64,000 nt of DNA from assembly GCA_014338405.1 (NCBI GenBank), contig JTDE01000693.1, positions 89,322 to 153,321 on the forward strand, given 5' to 3'. The notes under the pieces are model-generated. The model worked only from the letters and a program-made list of their open reading frames with translations, had not been told where the DNA came from and made no database searches. This DNA is from Paragonimus skrjabini miyazakii. Taxonomy: Eukaryota; Platyhelminthes; Trematoda; Plagiorchiida; Troglotrematidae. The translations under genes were made by a program, and so were the position numbers. This document shows positions 60,165-64,000 of the stretch, piece by piece. The first letter of the stretch is position 1. Each line of letters starts with the position of its first letter.

Positions 60165-60600
60165 ATGAACATTGTGTAATACTTGGAATTAGGGACTTCG
60201 AATAGCCCCAGAAATCGTACTCGGATTGAAATCACCCACGCAAGTACTGGGAAGAAGGCCTCGTACTGGTTGCAGTAATCAGTTCATATTAATGAGACAA
60301 GAAGCCGAATTTATGGAGGTACAACAGTATTAAAGAAATCACAGTCAATCATTAGCTGATCGTATTGACAAATACAAAGTCACAAACTGAACTTTAACTG
60401 GTGCAATACAGAACACAAAAATAAGCGAATAACAGAAGGTGTAACATTGAGACTGTCCATCCAATCCTGATGTAGTATCTTCAACGCGACGTTTGGATTG
60501 GTCCCTTGGTAGAACTCCTATTGTGTCGGGGTTTGGATAAGCGGTGAATCGAGTAGATTTTCACCACAAGACGAATGGAACAACTGCATTGGCTCAGTTA
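60165..60600 (-). mobile_element. CR1-type LINE 5' fragment, second copy
   Basis: This is the reverse complement of 52045-52470 with moderate divergence. Matching landmarks on the plus strand are TTAGGGACTTCGAATAGCCC (60189), GCCGAATTTATGGAGGTACA (60306), CAACGCGACGTTTGGATTGG (60482), and GGTGAATCGAGTAGATTTTC (60543). Homology fades below about 60170 and above about 60600. It contains no endonuclease or reverse transcriptase, so it is an unusual fragment lacking the 3' part of the element. Confidence 0.72.
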
Positions 60601-61201
60601 AAATTCACTGGTCACATTACACAAACCATTCCATCGATAGTCCTGAGAAAACTCCATTTAAGACACCCATCATCCCAAATACAAAGGTATTAATCGGCAA
60701 TTAGATAGGCAATGTTCAACTAGTCAGTGGAAACCAACCAAACCAGAAGAAACAACCAGAATCATCTTTGAAAAAGCGACCCCCAAGGTAATGTTACCAT
60801 GGCTTTAACCCATGTGGATTGGTCAGTTATCAGACCGCGATCCAGACTCATATCATAGTGAGTTCGCTTATTAGCAAATCTGTCCATAGCCAAAGCACAT
60901 GCATTGTAACTTAAACGAATTAGATCGGTGATCAGATTAGGAGGTCGTAATTCAATCATCCATATGATTTAGTAAGCAAAAAGACAAAAGGGAGACATAA
61001 ACAAATCAAATTACAAAGACGCTTATGGACACAGGCAGAGAAAAATAAAAGCTCTGAGCACAAAAAAAACCGAACAATACAAGAAATATATAAAAGCCTA
61101 AAATTCCACAGTCTGAATGGTTTAGTAAAAACATAAAACCCATGTGAGGGTCATTTTTCCAAAAGACTTACAGTCAAACGGCATGAAGCGAAAAAACACT
61201 G
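60601..61201. other. Downstream flank of the WD-like exon; nothing assigned
   Basis: If the exon at 61925-61202 is terminal, its 3' UTR would lie here on the minus strand. I see no clean AATAAA in the first 200 nt. A donor-like CTGTAAGT occurs about 30 nt after the stop. Confidence 0.4.
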
Positions 61202-61925
61202 TCATTGAGCAAGCTCAGAACAAAATAAGGCACCAATCGGATCAAAAATATACAAGGTACCAGTATTTGCATCAACAGTGACTAAAGTGGGTGGCATTTC
61301 AGAAAGATAGGATGGTAAATCGTGAGAGTTGTTATCACTGTTTTGTGAACAAACAGCCAACTGTCGTCTGGGGCTAACCATCAGTAAATTCAAAGACGAA
61401 TTGGTCACATCACTCACACCAGAGGACAAAACACGTAACACACGACACCGATGTAACAAATGGCGAGGTTGCTGGACTGGGGGATATGAGGTGGTTTGGA
61501 CATGTGAACGATTAACAGGATCGGAAGTGTAATTGTCATGCACGTTTGTGGGATGAGCAACCGCAGGTTCGAATGGCCATACACAAAGACGGTCAGATAA
61601 CCCGGTTAGTAAACGACCGTCTGGAGACCATACCAATCGGCGGAGCCACGTACCGCCAGCGCCTGCAGCGTTCGAATGGAAACGGGGCGGTATGTGTGAG
61701 GCACGTGTGCAAGCAAGTCCAGAAGAAATATGATCAGGTTTGAGGTCCGGGCTAGGAAGTCGAGTGGGATGTCGAACGCTTGTGACAAAGAAGGAATTTA
61801 CAATGTGTTCCGAGGGAGATGGACGGTCGACGTTGAGTGATGGCGTCTGCCGTAGAACGCCGTAGCTGTCCGGACTCACTGCACGACTGCAACGAGAACG
61901 TCTCCAAGTATGGTCTACGGAGTCC
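61202..61925 (-). CDS. Probable terminal exon of a WD40-like protein
   Basis: A frame of about 240 codons ends at a TGA (61204-61202). A candidate acceptor GTTCAGTCTGCAG| sits just upstream of 61925. The first codons after it are GAC TCC GTA; the frame's apparent start at 61945 is a TTG. It contains a WD-like strand pair, TWLRRLVWSPDGRLLTGLSD followed by RLCVWPFE. A second segment nearer the C-terminus (LLMVSPRRQLAVCS, PPTLVTVDANTGTLYIFDP) also resembles a beta-propeller blade. The region between is Ser/Pro/His-rich. I cannot place it in a named WD40 family; the nucleoporin aladin was considered but not supported by specific motifs. Upstream exons would lie beyond 61945 on the minus strand and were not identified. 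Confidence 0.5.
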
Positions 61926-61945
61926 TGCAGACTGAACATCAGCAA

Positions 61946-63764
61946 AAGTTCAACACACCGAAATGCATAAGCAAAAATATAAATAAATACACTAGTGGAA
62001 AACCCGAAAACTGTATAGAGCTGGCAAGTACACTACTGGAAACTGGACAGCAAATGAATAAGCAATTTAAAAAGTGACCTGAAGCCACTCGCGGGGAGTA
62101 TGGTAGAGATTTTGTTTATTTATAAATTCCAACGTGCAAAATCACAGCTAAAAGAGAACTCGGGGCCATGACAAAATTCCACTGTTTAGCAAGTACTCCA
62201 CCGGTAAGAGTTACGAGACCAGGCCGAAGCATCTGAAAACGTCATAGTTGAACTCTAGCAGTCAAGTACTTCACTGCGTTCGATGTCCAACGGATAATTC
62301 ACGGGGCAGATTATCAAGATAGGGTTGGCTAGAAAATCAAACTAGGTAGCTGAAGTACACCACTTATAAGTGATATGGCAGGCTTGCTGACTAGAAGTTC
62401 AGCTGAGGCAAGAACTAAATGTTCTTACGCAGCATGTGATCTGCCAGTTGAACAGAAAAGGCGAGATTTACCTAGGTTCGTCGGCGACAACAATCAATAC
62501 AGGGTGTGAGTTTGCAAACAAGAACTACTAGACAATTATACATTCGCTCTCTACCAGTCCTGACAAACAAGGATACATGTGTGCAACACTTTGTTGCTAG
62601 ATTAACACGGTCACTGTAGATCTAATGTGTTACGACCAGGCAATGGGCACCTTAACAAAGAGTGGCTAGTGTATGATAAGATCGACACTGTTGATATTAT
62701 AACTGGTCTCAAACACACGCAACATGAGGTCTGTCACACAGGTTTACTCTGAAAATCTCCCGACAAACACAAATACGTAAGCGATTTTTGTTTTGTTTAC
62801 TTATCCTCTTGCACATCTTGTTGTCCTGTCTGTTCACGTGAAATCTCGCACGGTTGTTTGCTTTGATCAGTCACGCCCTGTACCGATAAGGTTATGAGGA
62901 CTTGCAAACAGAATCAAATGAACAGACACAAATTATCGAACTGTTACAATACAAGATATTTTTTCCATACATGGACAAAATTAATTAACCATGTGAACGC
63001 TTTGGAGCCGAACGAGGTTCGAATAACGAATTCACACTAATTCAAACAGTCCGTTTAACTTATCCGACCGGTATAGAGATCACTTTCCAATTGTCTTCAG
63101 AACTATCACTGTGGTGTCAATACCACAGTGATTGCTACAATCAGAAAAACTCGCAACAAATATTACACAGACTGATATGACATTCATCAATGCAGAAACC
63201 AGGTGAAAACCCATAAAGTGAAGACCTTCGGGCAAAATTGTGATTACCAGCGTTCGGCCAGACAATGCCTGTCTAACAGTTATAAACATTACTAGTACGA
63301 AAAAGCATAATCGAACAACAACAGTTCAAAACTATATTAAGTACAGCTAACTTAACATCTCATGGGGAGTACCGAGTATGTATGAGCACACGGATTAGTC
63401 AACGGCAGAATAAAACAGCCTACGGTTGTGTGCTTTTAAGCAAAAAACACGGACTTTAATGTTTCAGGCAATCCGACGTTGTACGGGATGTCGGTACATA
63501 AGAACCTATTGGTAAAAACCAAGACGTTTCAAGAGTCTGGGTTGTAACCTGCCAGTTACGCAGATTTGGTGGGCGATACAAGTTTTCTGGATTATGCTGG
63601 CACGTATTCAATGACCGCACTCGACTCAAGACATTTTCTTATTAAAAGTGTAGCGCGTAACACGTTCTTACAATAAAGTTTAATGCAATGTGAACCTACA
63701 AAACTAGTCGAAGAGAAGATCACTGATGAGTAGTCGAGGATTTGGTTTATTTCAAGTTGAATAT
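61946..63764. other. Unassigned sequence upstream of the WD-like exon
   Basis: A 69-codon ATG frame on the minus strand (63289-63080) is hydrophobic (GRTLVITILPEGLHFMGFHL) and could be an exon, but splice borders are weak. No other feature was recognised. Confidence 0.35.
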
Positions 63765-64000
63765 CACCCACAATTGATCGCAGCTGTCGCATACCCATAG
63801 ACTTTCCAGTCGGCCCTTTTCGAAAAGAAGCACTACACCCGAGTTTCGCCCTCATTAGAGCTCGTCAGTAGTGCATACCCTCACCACTTCCGGGACTAGA
63901 CCTCAGGCCACGTTGTCCAGGAGGCAACCGTGTTTACCACTGCGCCATTGACCTTACGTTAGGCACGACCGAATTATCATATGTGAACGTATAGCCACTT
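63765..64000 (-). mobile_element. tRNA-derived SINE copy, cut by window end
   Basis: On the minus strand it has an A box TGGCGCAGTGG (63948-63938) and a B box-like GGTCTAGTCCC (63902-63892), 35 nt apart as in tRNA promoters. A body shared with the copies at 46655, 47060 and 24405 follows. The tail is GATATTCAACTTGAAATAAA. This is the best-preserved head of the family in the window. The 5' end extends to or beyond position 64000. Confidence 0.75.

Noticed and set aside
1..64000. CRISPR arrays, rRNA genes, prokaryotic operons or phage modules
   Set aside because: No regularly spaced direct repeats, no rRNA signature and no dense same-strand ORFs; the window is eukaryotic.

Overview
The window looks like animal nuclear DNA, most likely from a flatworm and probably a trematode fluke. 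This is an inference. There are no prokaryote-style dense ORFs, operons or ribosome binding sites. Coding sequence sits in short exons with GT/AG splice signals and introns of 10-18 kb. The repeats are a mix typical of flukes: RTE-type and CR1-type LINEs, a Gypsy pol fragment, a Penelope-like element with a GIY-YIG domain, and tRNA-derived SINEs. The sequence is moderately AT-rich, and one 100-N assembly gap lies at 8816-8915.

The main real gene is on the minus strand. It encodes an AKAP7/LENG9-like 2H phosphoesterase in three recognisable coding exons (45687/45660-45070, 27441-27205, 16302-16117), followed by an AATAAA 56 nt past the stop. All three join in phase 0 and reconstitute one 2H fold of about 337 residues with both HxTx motifs. 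Introns of 17.6 kb and 10.9 kb separate them, so the gene covers nearly half the window. A second minus-strand gene is represented by what looks like a terminal exon (61925-61202) with a WD40-like segment. A few plus-strand segments inside intron 2 (24213-24355, 26222-26413, 28219-28266) have splice-like borders and may be a nested gene, but I do not recognise a family.

Layout: 1-7.6 kb has no identifiable gene. 7.6-8.3 kb is a decayed Gypsy pol (-). 8.8 kb is the gap. 10.3-11.25 kb is an internally deleted RTE LINE (+). 11.9-12.4 kb is a CpG-richer island. 13.8-14.2 kb is a head-to-head pair of tRNA-like sequences. 16.1-45.7 kb is the 2H gene. Its intron 2 contains a SINE and a 290-bp-arm inverted repeat. 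Its intron 1 contains two unidentified repeat families, a Penelope tail and a 2.1 kb RTE-like LINE. 46.6-47.9 kb holds SINEs and a repeat. 48.1-49.4 kb is an RTE LINE 3' half (-) ending in an (ATG)n tail. 50.0 kb is a tRNA-like SINE head. 50.6-51.9 kb is a Penelope-like element (-), directly followed by a near full-length but decayed CR1 LINE (+, 52.0-55.3 kb). 56.4-56.9 kb is another Penelope tail, 58.8 kb a retroelement 3' end, 60.2-60.6 kb a second CR1 5' fragment (-), 61.2-61.9 kb the WD-like exon, and a SINE reaches the window end.

Essentially all the mobile elements are broken by stops, frameshifts or truncation. Many of the listed ORFs begin at non-ATG codons and are chance frames. No CRISPR array, rRNA gene or convincing functional tRNA gene was seen.
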